64,000 nucleotides of DNA from the NCBI RefSeq assembly GCF_946221635.1, contig NZ_CAMIHB010000019.1:9299-73298 (forward strand), written 5' to 3'. Made by a program: the position numbers and the translations under genes. The number at the start of each line of letters is the position of its first letter. Position 1 is the first letter of the stretch. The notes beneath the pieces are model-generated. The model did not search any database, had not been told where the DNA came from, and was given only the letters and a program-made list of their open reading frames with translations. Source of the DNA: an uncultured Rhodoferax sp. GTDB taxonomy: Bacteria > Pseudomonadota > Gammaproteobacteria > Burkholderiales > Burkholderiaceae_C. Positions 16,568 through 24,706 of the stretch are shown here, in pieces.

Positions 16568-17221
16568 CTATGAGAGGGGGAGATCGAGCACACCGCGCGT
16601 GGCGGGGCGTGCCAGGATGCTGGCAAACCAGCGCTCCAGATGCGGCCAGGCCGGCCGCGGCTGGGGCAGGGCGAACCAGCGGTGCACATCGCAGGCCACG
16701 GGAATGTCGGCCATGCTGAAGTGCGCGCCACAGACGTAGGCGCGGTCCGCGAGGTGCGCATTGAGCTGGGCCATGGCGGGCTCGGTGGCGGCCACCGAGC
16801 GGGCGATGACGGCGGCGTCGCGCTTGTCTTCGGGCGTGCGGAACCACTGCACAAAGGCAGCGCCGCTTTCGCGGTTCAGGGTGGTCTGCTGCCAGTCCAT
16901 CCAGCGCTCGGCGTCAAAGCGCTGTTCCAGATCCTCCGGGTAGAGGGTGTTGGTGCCAACCGCCGCAGCGCCGAGCGTGGGGGCTCCATATTTTGCGCAC
17001 AGGTAGCGCACGATGGCGTTGCTCTCCCAGAGCGTGAAGTCGCCGTCCTGCAGCGTGGGCACCAGGGCGTTGGGGTTCATGGCCAGGTACTCGGGCGTCT
17101 TGACCACGCCGTAGGCCAAGCCCGCATCGCTGCGGGTGAAGGCCACACCGGTTTCCTGCGCGGCCCAGACCACCTTGCGCACATTGAGGGAGGACAGGCG
17201 TCCCCAGATATGAACCGCCAT
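16568..17221 (-). CDS. Glutathione S-transferase
   Basis: A 217-residue soluble GST. The N-terminal thioredoxin-fold domain (1-80) has WGRLSSLNVRKVVWAAQE with the Ser expected to activate glutathione, NALVPTLQDGD with the cis-Pro, and LWESNAIVRYL with the Glu-Ser pair binding the gamma-glutamyl group. The all-helical C-terminal domain has the N-capping box FSMADIPVACDV. ATG at 17221 lies 2 bases after the aminotransferase stop, so the two are tightly coupled. A role in detoxifying an electrophile handled by this operon is plausible but inferred. Confidence 0.9.
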   Translation of the reverse strand: MAVHIWGRLSSLNVRKVVWAAQETGVAFTRSDAGLAYGVVKTPEYLAMNPNALVPTLQDGDFTLWESNAIVRYLCAKYGAPTLGAAAVGTNTLYPEDLEQRFDAERWMDWQQTTLNRESGAAFVQWFRTPEDKRDAAVIARSVAATEPAMAQLNAHLADRAYVCGAHFSMADIPVACDVHRWFALPQPRPAWPHLERWFASILARPATRGVLDLPLS

Positions 17222-17223
17222 GC

Positions 17224-18411
17224 TCAGCCTCGTTGTTCTTGAATCGCGGCGGCCAGCGCGGCCACGCCGCGGCGGATTTCTTCCACGCTGGGCGTGACGA
17301 AGGACAGGCGCATGCTGCGCGGATCGCCACCGTTGGCGTAGAAGGGCTCCCCCGGCACAAAGGCCACGCCCTTGTCCACCGCGTGGGGCAGCAGGTTCAC
17401 CGCGTTCATGCCGGCGGGCAGGCGTGCCCAGAGGAACATGCCACCGGCCGGGGTGTTCCAGGTCAGCGTGTCGTCGGGCTTGGCGCCGGCGGGGAAGTGC
17501 TGGGCCAGGGCCTCCAGCATGGCGTCGCGCTGCGCCTTGTAGAGCGCGCGGATGGCGGGCACATGGCGGTCCAGGAAGCCGTTTTGCATCACTTCCACAA
17601 TCGCACGCTGGTTGAAGCCGGGGCTGTGCAGGTCGGCCGCCTGCTTGGCTTGCAGCAGCTTGGGGTACACCGCCTTGGGCGCCACGATGAAGCCCATGCG
17701 CAGGCCGGGCGCCAGCACCTTGGAGAAGGAGCCCAGGTAGATGCCGCCGTCGGGGTTGCGCGCGGTCAGCGGGGCGGGCGGCGGGGTGTCGAACCACAGG
17801 TCGCCATAGGGGTTGTCTTCCATCAGCGGCAGGCCCAGGCGCGCAGCGGTGCTGCTCAGGGCGGCGCGGCGGGCTTCGCTCATGGTGCGGCCGGTGGGGT
17901 TCTGGAAGTTGGGCAGCACATAAAGGAAGCGCGCGCCGTCAGCCTTTTTCTCCAGATCGGCGATGTCCACGCCATCGTCGTCGCTGGCCACGCTCACTAC
18001 CTCGGGTTCCATGGGCACAAAGGCGGACACGGCGCCCAGGTAGGTGGGCGATTCGACCAGCACGCGGCTGCCCGCGTCGATGAGGATCTTGGCGACCAGG
18101 TCCAGGCCCTGCTGCGAGCCGGTGGTGATGAGTACCTGGCCGGGGTCCACGTTCCAGGGCAACTGGGCCGCCACCATCTCGCGCAGCGGGCCGTAGCCTT
18201 CGGATGCGGCGTACTGCAGGGCGCCGGCCGGGTCGTCTTTCAGCACCTTGGCGCAGGCGTCCCGGAACTCGGGCACGGGGAAGGTCTGGCTCGACGGCAG
18301 GCCGCCGGCAAAGCTGATGATGCCGGGCTTCTCCGTCACTTTGAGGATCTCGCGGATCACCGAGGGGTTCATCTTGGCGGCGCGTGCGGCCAGGGTCCAA
18401 TGGGTTGTCAT
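17224..18411 (-). CDS. PLP-dependent aminotransferase (2-aminoadipate/MocR-like class I)
   Basis: A 395-residue fold-I aminotransferase without a DNA-binding domain. Landmarks are FAGGLPSSQTFP, YAASEGYGPLRE, ITTGSQQGLDLVAK, LPNFQNPTGRTMS, MEDNPYGDLWF, and the PLP lysine K231 in GSFSKVLAPGLRMGF. The closest relatives I recall are LysN/2-aminoadipate and broad-range aminotransferases. GGAG precedes ATG 18411. Neighbouring LysE exporters, a GST and PhzF enzymes suggest it acts on the same amino acid that the operon exports or detoxifies; which one is not evident. Confidence 0.88.
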   Translation of the reverse strand: MTTHWTLAARAAKMNPSVIREILKVTEKPGIISFAGGLPSSQTFPVPEFRDACAKVLKDDPAGALQYAASEGYGPLREMVAAQLPWNVDPGQVLITTGSQQGLDLVAKILIDAGSRVLVESPTYLGAVSAFVPMEPEVVSVASDDDGVDIADLEKKADGARFLYVLPNFQNPTGRTMSEARRAALSSTAARLGLPLMEDNPYGDLWFDTPPPAPLTARNPDGGIYLGSFSKVLAPGLRMGFIVAPKAVYPKLLQAKQAADLHSPGFNQRAIVEVMQNGFLDRHVPAIRALYKAQRDAMLEALAQHFPAGAKPDDTLTWNTPAGGMFLWARLPAGMNAVNLLPHAVDKGVAFVPGEPFYANGGDPRSMRLSFVTPSVEEIRRGVAALAAAIQEQRG

Positions 18412-18458
18412 GGGGTCTCCAGTGTTTTGGGTGTGTGGGACAGAGTGTCGCATTTCAT

Positions 18459-19061
18459 TCAATGGACCAGCATCGGGTAGAGGGACGCCACCAGGGCCAG
18501 CGCCATGGTGATGTTGAAGATGCGCAGGCGCAGCGGGTCTTGCAGCAGGCCACGCATGGCCTGGCCAAAGCCCACCCAGACGGCCGAGCAGGGGCTGCCG
18601 AGAACCAGCGACATCAGCGCCAGCAGCAGGACCTGCGAGACGCTGGCATCGGGCGGCAGGTAAGCGCTCATGGCGGTGACGATCATCACCCAGGCCTTGG
18701 GGTTGATCCACTGGAAGGCGGCCGCCCCCCAGAAGCCCAGGGGTTGGGCCGCGGGCGCATCGGAATCTGGATCGGCCGGGCGGGCGCTGGCCAGCTTCCA
18801 GGCCAGCCACAGCAGGTAGACCGCGCCGCCCCAGCGCATGATTTGGTAGATGGCCGGAAACTGGTCCAGCACCGCGTGCAGCCCCAGGCCCACGCACAGC
18901 AACATGACCGTGAAACCGATCTGCACGCCCAGCAGGTGCGGCAGCGAGCGGCGCACACCAAAGTTCACGCCTGAGGCCATGAGCATTGCGTTGTTGGGGC
19001 CCGGCGTGACAGAGCTCACAATGAGGAACAGGCCGGCGGCGATCATCAAGTCATGGTTCAT
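18459..19061 (-). CDS. LysE-family amino-acid exporter
   Basis: A 200-residue six-helix exporter with SSVTPGPNNAMLMASGVNFG in helix 1, RWGGAVYLLWLAWKLAS in helix 3 and AFQWINPKAWVMIVTAMSAY in the middle. Its ATG overlaps the stop of the DJ-1 gene by four bases. One of four LysE-type genes in the 12.6-21.2 kb run. The substrate cannot be deduced. Confidence 0.9.
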   Translation of the reverse strand: MNHDLMIAAGLFLIVSSVTPGPNNAMLMASGVNFGVRRSLPHLLGVQIGFTVMLLCVGLGLHAVLDQFPAIYQIMRWGGAVYLLWLAWKLASARPADPDSDAPAAQPLGFWGAAAFQWINPKAWVMIVTAMSAYLPPDASVSQVLLLALMSLVLGSPCSAVWVGFGQAMRGLLQDPLRLRIFNITMALALVASLYPMLVH

Positions 19062-19678
19062 GCAGGCAGCCCCTCCAGTGCTGGCGTGATGTGGGCCAGC
19101 GCGCGTTCCAGGTACTGCTCTTTCTCGTTGACTGGTGCGAAGTAGTGCAGCACTTCGCGGGCCTCTTCCAGCCCCTTGAGGCGCGCGATCAGCCAGGCTG
19201 CCACGTACTGGGCCGACAGGCAGCCGCCCGCCGTGGCGATATTGCCCTGGGCGTGGAAGGCCTGGTTCACCACGCGCACGCCGGCAGCCTGGACCCAGGG
19301 CTTGCTGGTCAGGTCGGTGCAGGCGGCGAGGTTGTGGGTGAGTCCGAGTTTGGCCAGCAGAAAGGTGCCCGAGCACTGCGCAGCAACCAGCTGGCGCGTC
19401 GGGTCCAGATGCAGCTGGGACAGAAGGGATGCATCGGCCGCGACCTCACGCGTCTTCATGCCACTGCCAATCAGCACGGCGTCGGCGGTGTTGGCGTCCG
19501 CCAGGCTGCAGTGGGCTTCGATGGAGAGCCCGTTCATGGAGGTCACCCGCGGTGTGGGGCTGGCAATCTGCACCTGCCAGGCGGTGTCGCCGCGCAGGGA
19601 GATGCGCCCCAGCATGCCGTAGGCGATGAGGGAGTCGAGTTCGTTGAATCCGTCGAACGTGAGAATGGCAATGCGCAT
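19058..19678 (-). CDS. DJ-1/PfpI (ThiJ) family protein
   Basis: A 206-residue protein with the DJ-1 flavodoxin-like fold. It begins MRIAILTFDGFNELD, has the acidic residue Glu13 and the nucleophile-elbow Cys102 in AAQCSGTFLLAKLG, and TAGGCLSAQYVAAWLI near the C-terminus. Family members include isonitrile hydratases, glyoxalases and chaperones. There is no AraC-type DNA-binding domain, so it is an enzyme-like member. It is coupled to the LysE gene by ATGA and starts 2 bases after the EamA stop. Confidence 0.87.
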   Translation of the reverse strand: MRIAILTFDGFNELDSLIAYGMLGRISLRGDTAWQVQIASPTPRVTSMNGLSIEAHCSLADANTADAVLIGSGMKTREVAADASLLSQLHLDPTRQLVAAQCSGTFLLAKLGLTHNLAACTDLTSKPWVQAAGVRVVNQAFHAQGNIATAGGCLSAQYVAAWLIARLKGLEEAREVLHYFAPVNEKEQYLERALAHITPALEGLPA

Positions 19679-19680
19679 GG

Positions 19681-20613
19681 TCAGGCTCCGCGAGGTGGGG
19701 GTGGGCCCGCCAGGCGTTTGCCGGCGAACACGGTAGTGACGACTGCAAGTGCGAAGCCCACAGTCACCCCATCCAGCGATTCGCCCAGCAGTGGTACGGC
19801 CACCAGAATGCTGAGAAAGGGCTGCAACAGTTGTATTTGGCTGACCTTGAGCATGCCGCCCAGCGCGAGCCCGCGGTACCAGGCAAAGAAGCCGGCCCAC
19901 ATGGAAAACACGCCCACGTAGGCCAGCGCACCCCAGGACGCGGCCTGCACCGGCTGCGTGGGCCAGGTGAACCATGCGCCCGGCAGCGTGACGGGCAGGG
20001 CCAGCACGCAGACCCAGCAGATCACGCGTTCTGCCCCCAGCGTGGGCGTGACCTTGGCGCCATAGACATAGCCCAGCGCCCCCGCCAGCACGGCGCCCAG
20101 CATCAGCAGGTCCGCCCATTCCAGCACCAGGCCGCCGGGCTGGGCGGCGCGCAGCAGTGAAAACGCCACCACCAGCGCAGCACCCAGTACTGCGCAGAGC
20201 CAGAAGCCGAGCCGCGCGCGCTGGTGCAGTACCAACGCCGCCACCGCCGCGGTGGCCAGCGGCAGCAGCGCCAGAATCACGGCCGCGTGGCCGGCGCTGA
20301 TGTGGCGCAGCGCGTAGGCGATCAGGATAGGGAAGCCCAGCGCATTGCCCAGTGCGGCCAGCAGCAGCGGCCGGCGTTCGGCCGCCGTGGGCCAGCGTGA
20401 GCGTGTGGCGAGCAGAAAAAGAATGGACAGTCCGCCTGCCAGCGCCCCGCGCCCCAGTGTGATGAACCAGGGGCTCAGCTGCGGGGCATCGGCCGTACCA
20501 GTGGCCAGGCGTGTCATGGGCAGCGTGGCCGCGAAGATGGCTACGCCCAGAAAACCCAGCCAGAGGCCGCGTGCCTCGTTGCTGCGGGTGTTTGCGCTGG
20601 AGGCGGTGTTCAT
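19681..20613 (-). CDS. EamA/DMT-family exporter
   Basis: A 310-residue protein with ten predicted membrane helices in two EamA repeats (about 15-140 and 160-300). Recognisable segments are YALRHISAGHAAVILALLPLATAAVAALVL at the end of the first repeat and YRGLALGGMLKVSQIQLLQPFLSILVAVPLLGE in the second. This family exports amino acids such as threonine, cysteine or aromatic metabolites. Its ATG at 20613 overlaps the upstream LysE stop by ATGA, placing it second in the operon. Confidence 0.9.
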   Translation of the reverse strand: MNTASSANTRSNEARGLWLGFLGVAIFAATLPMTRLATGTADAPQLSPWFITLGRGALAGGLSILFLLATRSRWPTAAERRPLLLAALGNALGFPILIAYALRHISAGHAAVILALLPLATAAVAALVLHQRARLGFWLCAVLGAALVVAFSLLRAAQPGGLVLEWADLLMLGAVLAGALGYVYGAKVTPTLGAERVICWVCVLALPVTLPGAWFTWPTQPVQAASWGALAYVGVFSMWAGFFAWYRGLALGGMLKVSQIQLLQPFLSILVAVPLLGESLDGVTVGFALAVVTTVFAGKRLAGPPPPRGA

Positions 20614-21245
20614 AGCGATCCCATCCAGGCGGCCGTGGCCACCAGTACTGCGGCCATGCCGCGGTTGAACCATTGCAGGCGCTGCGCCGTGGCTACGCCG
20701 TCCACTACCGGGCCGCGCAGCCAGTCGCGCAGCAGCGAGCCCATGGCGGCATACAGCAGGTTGCTGAAGAAGCCAAAGGCCAGCATCAGCGGCAGCGTGA
20801 GGGCGTAGCGGGCCAGTGCGTCCTCGCGCCCGGCCAGCCAGCCAGCGGTCACGGTCAGGCCCAGCATCCAGGCCTTGATATTCAGGAACTGCAGCGCCAC
20901 GCCCTGCCAGAAGGTGACGTTCAGGCGGGTTGCGTCGGCCTCACCCAGGCTGCGGGCGCCGGCGAGCTTCCAGGCCAGCCACAGCAGGTAGGCCATGCCC
21001 AACCACTGGATGGCCGTGCGCAGCAGCGGCAGGGCCACCACCAGCGCGCCCAGGCCACCGGCACACAGGGTGAACAGCAGGCCCCAGCCCAGTGGCACGG
21101 CCAGCACGAAGTGCAGCGCGCCGCGCAGGCCGCGGTTGGCGGCCAGTGCGGTGGACAGCGTGGTGTTGGGGCCGGGCGTGAAGCTGGCTGCGGTGGAGAG
21201 CAAGAGCAGCGCAGTGAGTTCGGCAGGGGACATGGGGGCCAGCAT
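20610..21245 (-). CDS. LysE-family amino-acid exporter, first gene of the MocR-divergent operon
   Basis: A 211-residue (or 207 from ATG 21233) six-helix exporter with AASFTPGPNTTLSTALAANRG, QWLGMAYLLWLAWKLAG and VALQFLNIKAWMLGLTV. It is divergent from the MocR-type regulator across about 100 bases holding three ACTGTA-type sites. LysE genes are a common target of adjacent MocR regulators. It leads a run of genes separated by overlaps or short gaps down to 12633. Confidence 0.9.
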   Translation of the reverse strand: MLAPMSPAELTALLLLSTAASFTPGPNTTLSTALAANRGLRGALHFVLAVPLGWGLLFTLCAGGLGALVVALPLLRTAIQWLGMAYLLWLAWKLAGARSLGEADATRLNVTFWQGVALQFLNIKAWMLGLTVTAGWLAGREDALARYALTLPLMLAFGFFSNLLYAAMGSLLRDWLRGPVVDGVATAQRLQWFNRGMAAVLVATAAWMGSL

Positions 21246-21252
21246 GCGATTC

Positions 21253-21315
21253 ACTGTACTTTCAAAAGCAGCACACTTGCAGTACAGTTTGCGGAAACAG
21301 TTAATGAACTGTATT
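21253..21315. promoter_or_regulatory. Operator-like site set for the MocR regulator
   Basis: ACTGTACT at 21253-21260 and AGTACAGT at 21281-21288 are perfect 8-base inverted arms. A third half-site ACTGTATT is at 21308-21315. Their centres are 28 and 27 bases apart. They occupy the spacer between the divergent exporter operon and its regulator, the layout expected for MocR/GntR autoregulation. Binding is inferred. Confidence 0.6.
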
Positions 21316-21344
21316 GCTGGCACGGCCAACACAGAGGTTCCCCC

Positions 21345-22811
21345 ATGTTGATGAAAACCACCTCCCAAACCCTGGCCGAGCAACTCGCCGGGGTGTTTGC
21401 CCAGCGCATCCGTGACCGCCTGCTGGCGCCCGGCGCGCGCCTGCCGTCGGTGCGCCTGTGTGCCCAGCAGCAGGGCGTGAGCCCGTCTACCGTGGTGGGG
21501 GCCTATGACCAACTGCTCGCCCAGGGTCTGGTGGAGGCGCGCAAGAACCGCGGCTTCTATGTGCGCGATATGCCGTCTGTCGCCGTGGGAGGGGCGCAAT
21601 CCGCCATCGAGTCCGGTGCACACGGCGTGGCCAACCTCGTGCTCACCGTGCCGCAGCGCTACGCGCCGCTCAACGCCACGGCGCTGATCCGCGGCATGTT
21701 CAAGGGTGTGAGCAACAAGCCCCAGCCTGGCATGGGTGTGCTGCCCAAGGAGTGGCTGCAGTCCACCTTCCTGGCCACGGCGGTGCGGCGCAGCTGCAGC
21801 GTGGAGGCGCTCAACGCCTTCTCCCTGCAGTACGGAGAGCCTGCGGGCGACATGGGCCTGCGCCGTGCGCTGTCCACCAAGCTGGCAGGCCTGTCGGTAC
21901 CGGCTGCGCCCGAGCAAATCATCACCACCGTGGGCGCCACCAATGCGCTGGACGTGGTGAGCCGCACGCTCCTGCGCGCGGGGGACTATGTGATGGTGGA
22001 GGAGCCGGGCTGGGCCATCGAATTCGCGCGGCTGGGCGCGCTGGGCGCCCGCATCCTGCCGGTGCCGCGCCGGGCCGACGGGCCGGACCTGGAGGTGATG
22101 GCGCGCTACTGCCAGGTGCACCGCCCCAAACTGTTTGTCAGCGTGAGCGTGTTCCACAACCCGACGGGCTATTGCCTTTCGCCCAGCAGCGCCTACCGCA
22201 TCCTGCAACTGGCCACGCAGCACGATTTCCACATCGTCGAAGACGACACTTACAGCCATTTCGCTCCCGAACACGCCACCCGCCTCTGTGCGCTGGACGG
22301 CCTGCAGCGCACCATCTATGTGGCAGGCTTTGCCAAGATCCTGGCGCCCAACTGGCGCATTGGTTACATGGCCGCGCCCAAGGACCTGGCCGAGCGCCTG
22401 CTCGACACCAAGCTGCTGTCCACCCTGACCACGCCCGCGCTGCTGGAAAAGTCCATGGCCTGGTGTATCGAGCAAGGCCAGCTGCGCCGCCATGCGGAGC
22501 GCATCCGCACCCAGCTGGACGCCGCCCGCGCCCGCAGCGTCAAGCTGGCGCTGGCCCATGGCTGCACCTTTGCGTCCGACCCCGTGGGCCTGTTTGGCTG
22601 GGTGGAGACGGGGGTGGACACCGACGCCCTGAGCCAGCGCGCGTTGGACGAAGGCTACCTGCTCGCGCCCGGCGCCCTGTTCCACGCCCAGCGTACGCCC
22701 AGCAGCCTCATGCGCATCAACTTCGCCAGCACGCAGGAAGCGCAGTTCTGGAAAACCTTGGCGCGCCTGCGTGATGAGCAACTGGGCAAGTCCGCCCCGA
22801 CCAGCAAGTAA
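21345..22811 (+). CDS. MocR-type transcriptional regulator (GntR wHTH + aminotransferase domain)
   Basis: A 488-residue MocR/PdxR-family regulator. Residues 8-75 form a GntR winged helix (AGARLPSVRLCAQQQGVSPSTVVGAYDQLLAQGLVEARKNRGFYV). Residues 110-480 form a fold-I aminotransferase domain with FHNPTGYCLS and the PLP-binding lysine K331 in GFAKILAPNWRIGY still present, so it can bind PLP and probably an amino-acid ligand. AGAGG lies 7 bases before ATG 21345. It diverges from the exporter operon and presumably controls it through the ACTGTA sites. The long open frame upstream of 21345 is antisense to the exporter gene. Confidence 0.93.
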   Translation: MLMKTTSQTLAEQLAGVFAQRIRDRLLAPGARLPSVRLCAQQQGVSPSTVVGAYDQLLAQGLVEARKNRGFYVRDMPSVAVGGAQSAIESGAHGVANLVLTVPQRYAPLNATALIRGMFKGVSNKPQPGMGVLPKEWLQSTFLATAVRRSCSVEALNAFSLQYGEPAGDMGLRRALSTKLAGLSVPAAPEQIITTVGATNALDVVSRTLLRAGDYVMVEEPGWAIEFARLGALGARILPVPRRADGPDLEVMARYCQVHRPKLFVSVSVFHNPTGYCLSPSSAYRILQLATQHDFHIVEDDTYSHFAPEHATRLCALDGLQRTIYVAGFAKILAPNWRIGYMAAPKDLAERLLDTKLLSTLTTPALLEKSMAWCIEQGQLRRHAERIRTQLDAARARSVKLALAHGCTFASDPVGLFGWVETGVDTDALSQRALDEGYLLAPGALFHAQRTPSSLMRINFASTQEAQFWKTLARLRDEQLGKSAPTSK

Positions 22812-22831
22812 TGTTTCAACCAAGGACCCAA

Positions 22832-23140
22832 ATGATGGTGACCTGCTATCTGCGCTATGTGATCGACCCCTACAAGCTCGCCGAGTTCGAGCACTACGGC
22901 AAGCTCTGGATTCCCCTGGTGGAACGCTTCGGAGGCCAACACCACGGCTACTTTCTGCCCTCGGAAGGCGCCAACAACATCGCGCTGGCCATGTTCACCT
23001 TCCCGAGCTTGGCGGCCTACGAGACCTATCGCCAGCAGTCCCTGCAGGACGCCGAATGCCAGGCCGCCTTCCGCTACGCCGAAGAGACGCGTTGCATCAT
23101 CAGCTACGAACGCAGCTTCTTCCGGCCGGTGTTTCGCTGA
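22832..23140 (+). CDS. NIPSNAP-family protein
   Basis: A 102-residue protein of the dimeric alpha-beta barrel NIPSNAP family, starting MMVTCYLRYVIDPYKLAEFEHYGKLWIPLVERFGGQHHGYF. ATG 22832 has AAGGA five bases upstream; an in-frame ATG at 22811 overlaps the MocR stop and would add seven residues. Bacterial members are of unknown function, sometimes linked to detoxification or aromatic metabolism. It probably shares the MocR transcript. Confidence 0.8.
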   Translation: MMVTCYLRYVIDPYKLAEFEHYGKLWIPLVERFGGQHHGYFLPSEGANNIALAMFTFPSLAAYETYRQQSLQDAECQAAFRYAEETRCIISYERSFFRPVFR

Positions 23141-23440
23141 TAGCCTGGCAAATGCCAATGAGCTGCCGGAATTATTTGGAGTTGAGCAAACGAAATTAGA
23201 GGCGAAGAGGGCCCTGAATTCACCCGTTTGGGGGATATGCCGGCAACCAGTTCCGAGTCAGAATCCAACCGGTCTTTCGGTAGCCAATGGTGCGACAGCG
23301 AGGGTTACACCTCGCAAGGTTTATTTCATGCGAAGCCCATGCACAACGGTAGCCATCCGCAGACCACGTTTGCCCCGTGTCCATGGGGTCTTTGATTGCC
23401 GGGGCCTACCCGGCTGTTTCCATCTGCTCAATAGTTTTTC
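23141..23440. other. 300-base spacer without a gene
   Basis: No credible coding frame on either strand. Composition is less GC-rich than its surroundings. It contains the hairpin at 23398-23414 and no recognisable promoter, IS end or repeat copy. Confidence 0.5.
23398..23414. other. Hairpin before the lipoprotein gene
   Basis: GCCGGG and CCCGGC pair around a five-base loop, followed by TGTTTC, 27 bases before ATG 23441. It could terminate upstream transcription or be a leader structure. Confidence 0.35.
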
Positions 23441-24130
23441 ATGAATACACGTTTTTTGACTGGCGCCCTGTTCGCGGCTGCCTTGGTGTTGACTGGTTGT
23501 GCTACCCGCAACAAGATGCCCCTGGAAAATGATGCTGATCGCATCACCGAACAGAGTAAGCCGGTTTTCTTGATGAGCGCCACCATCAAAAACACGTACA
23601 GGACTTCGTATCAACCCAAAATGATTGTTGTCCATGTTGAAAAACCTGATGCCAAAGAGTCTGCGGACCGGTTGAACTTCACCATGGGAGACAAAGGGCG
23701 CGACGAAAAGAACTCTGCCGCTGCGGGTAACAGCTATTTGACGCGCATGGAACTGCCCGCAGGAAGCTATGTCATTCGTGGCTTCTCCAGTATTGCAAGC
23801 TCCTTTCCTGTGAATGCGTTCTTCTTTACGCCCATGCATGCAGATCTGGAGGTCAAAAATGGAGGTGTGTATTACCTGGGCCATGTAACCGCCACGGTAC
23901 GCGAACGGCAGGGCAACGAGTTCAAGGCAGGCCCCAGTATTCCGCTTATCGACCAAGCGATTGGTGGCGCATCGGGAGGAACATTCGAGGTCAGCATTAC
24001 AGATGAATTCGCTGTCGACGAAGCTGCGTTCCGGGCCAAGTTCCCTGCTTTGGCAAATGTCCCAATTACCAAGGCCATTCTTCCGCCTTTTGACCGAACC
24101 AAGGCCCAAGCCTGGTGGGAAAAAAATTAA
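23441..24130 (+). CDS. Putative lipoprotein of unknown function
   Basis: A 229-residue protein with a lipoprotein signal: MNTRFLTGALFAAALVLTGC, Cys20 being the predicted lipidation site. The mature part has a beta-rich pattern (NSYLTRMELPAGSYVIRGFSS, DLEVKNGGVYYLGHVTATV) like small carboxypeptidase-regulatory or DUF2846-type envelope proteins; that comparison is tentative. No Shine-Dalgarno sequence is obvious. Codon use is less GC-biased than the neighbouring genes, and it stands alone between two spacers, so it may be acquired. Confidence 0.7.
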   Translation: MNTRFLTGALFAAALVLTGCATRNKMPLENDADRITEQSKPVFLMSATIKNTYRTSYQPKMIVVHVEKPDAKESADRLNFTMGDKGRDEKNSAAAGNSYLTRMELPAGSYVIRGFSSIASSFPVNAFFFTPMHADLEVKNGGVYYLGHVTATVRERQGNEFKAGPSIPLIDQAIGGASGGTFEVSITDEFAVDEAAFRAKFPALANVPITKAILPPFDRTKAQAWWEKN

Positions 24131-24173
24131 CCGGATACCTGCCGTGGGCAGGTAAAGCGCCTTGCGCCTGCTA

Positions 24174-24677
24174 GTGAATATCCGTCCCGAAAGCCCGGCC
24201 GACGTGGATGCCATCACGGTGCTCACGGCGGAGGCCTTTCTGTATGCAGAGCACACCAGCCACACCGAGCAGTTCATTGTCAACGCGCTGCGGCGGGCAG
24301 GCGTGCTCACAGTCTCGCTGGTGGCGCAGGCTGGGGATGGCACGCTGCAGGGCCATGTGGCTTTGTCGCCCGTCACGGTGTCCGACTGCAGCGCGGGCTG
24401 GTATGGCTTGGGGCCGATTTCGGTCGCTCCGGCGCAGCAAAGGCAAGGCATAGGCAGCCAGCTCATGCAGCGCGCCCTGGACGATCTGCGGGCGCTGGGT
24501 GCGGCCGGTTGTGTACTGTTGGGTGACCCGGCCTACTACGCCCGCTTCGGTTTTGCGCCGCGTGCAGGGCTGGTGCTGGAAGGTGTTCCGCCCGAATACT
24601 TCATGGCGCTTGCATTCGGTGTTGCATACCCGCAGGGGGCAGTGCAGTACCACCCGGCATTCGACGCACACGCGTAG
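24174..24677 (+). CDS. GNAT-family N-acetyltransferase (YhbS type)
   Basis: A 167-residue acetyltransferase beginning (V/M)NIRPESPADVDAI. The acetyl-CoA loop is VAPAQQRQGIGSQLMQRAL (Q/R-x-x-G-x-G/A type), and LLGDPAYYARFGFAPRAGL is the YhbS hallmark. The GTG at 24174 gives the usual YhbS start; an in-frame TTG at 24162 would add four residues. Neither has a strong ribosome-binding site. The substrate is unknown. Confidence 0.82.
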   Translation: MNIRPESPADVDAITVLTAEAFLYAEHTSHTEQFIVNALRRAGVLTVSLVAQAGDGTLQGHVALSPVTVSDCSAGWYGLGPISVAPAQQRQGIGSQLMQRALDDLRALGAAGCVLLGDPAYYARFGFAPRAGLVLEGVPPEYFMALAFGVAYPQGAVQYHPAFDAHA

Positions 24678-24706
24678 TGTCGATTCCGTAATTCAGAAAT
24701 ATCGCG

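Noticed and set aside
20610..22823. A 737-codon minus-strand frame running through the MocR gene into the LysE gene
   Set aside because: Only its last ~210 codons encode a recognisable LysE protein; the rest is antisense to the regulator.
23141..23440. Possible remnant of a mobile element before the lipoprotein gene
   Set aside because: No terminal inverted repeats, target duplication or transposase fragment could be found; only one short hairpin.
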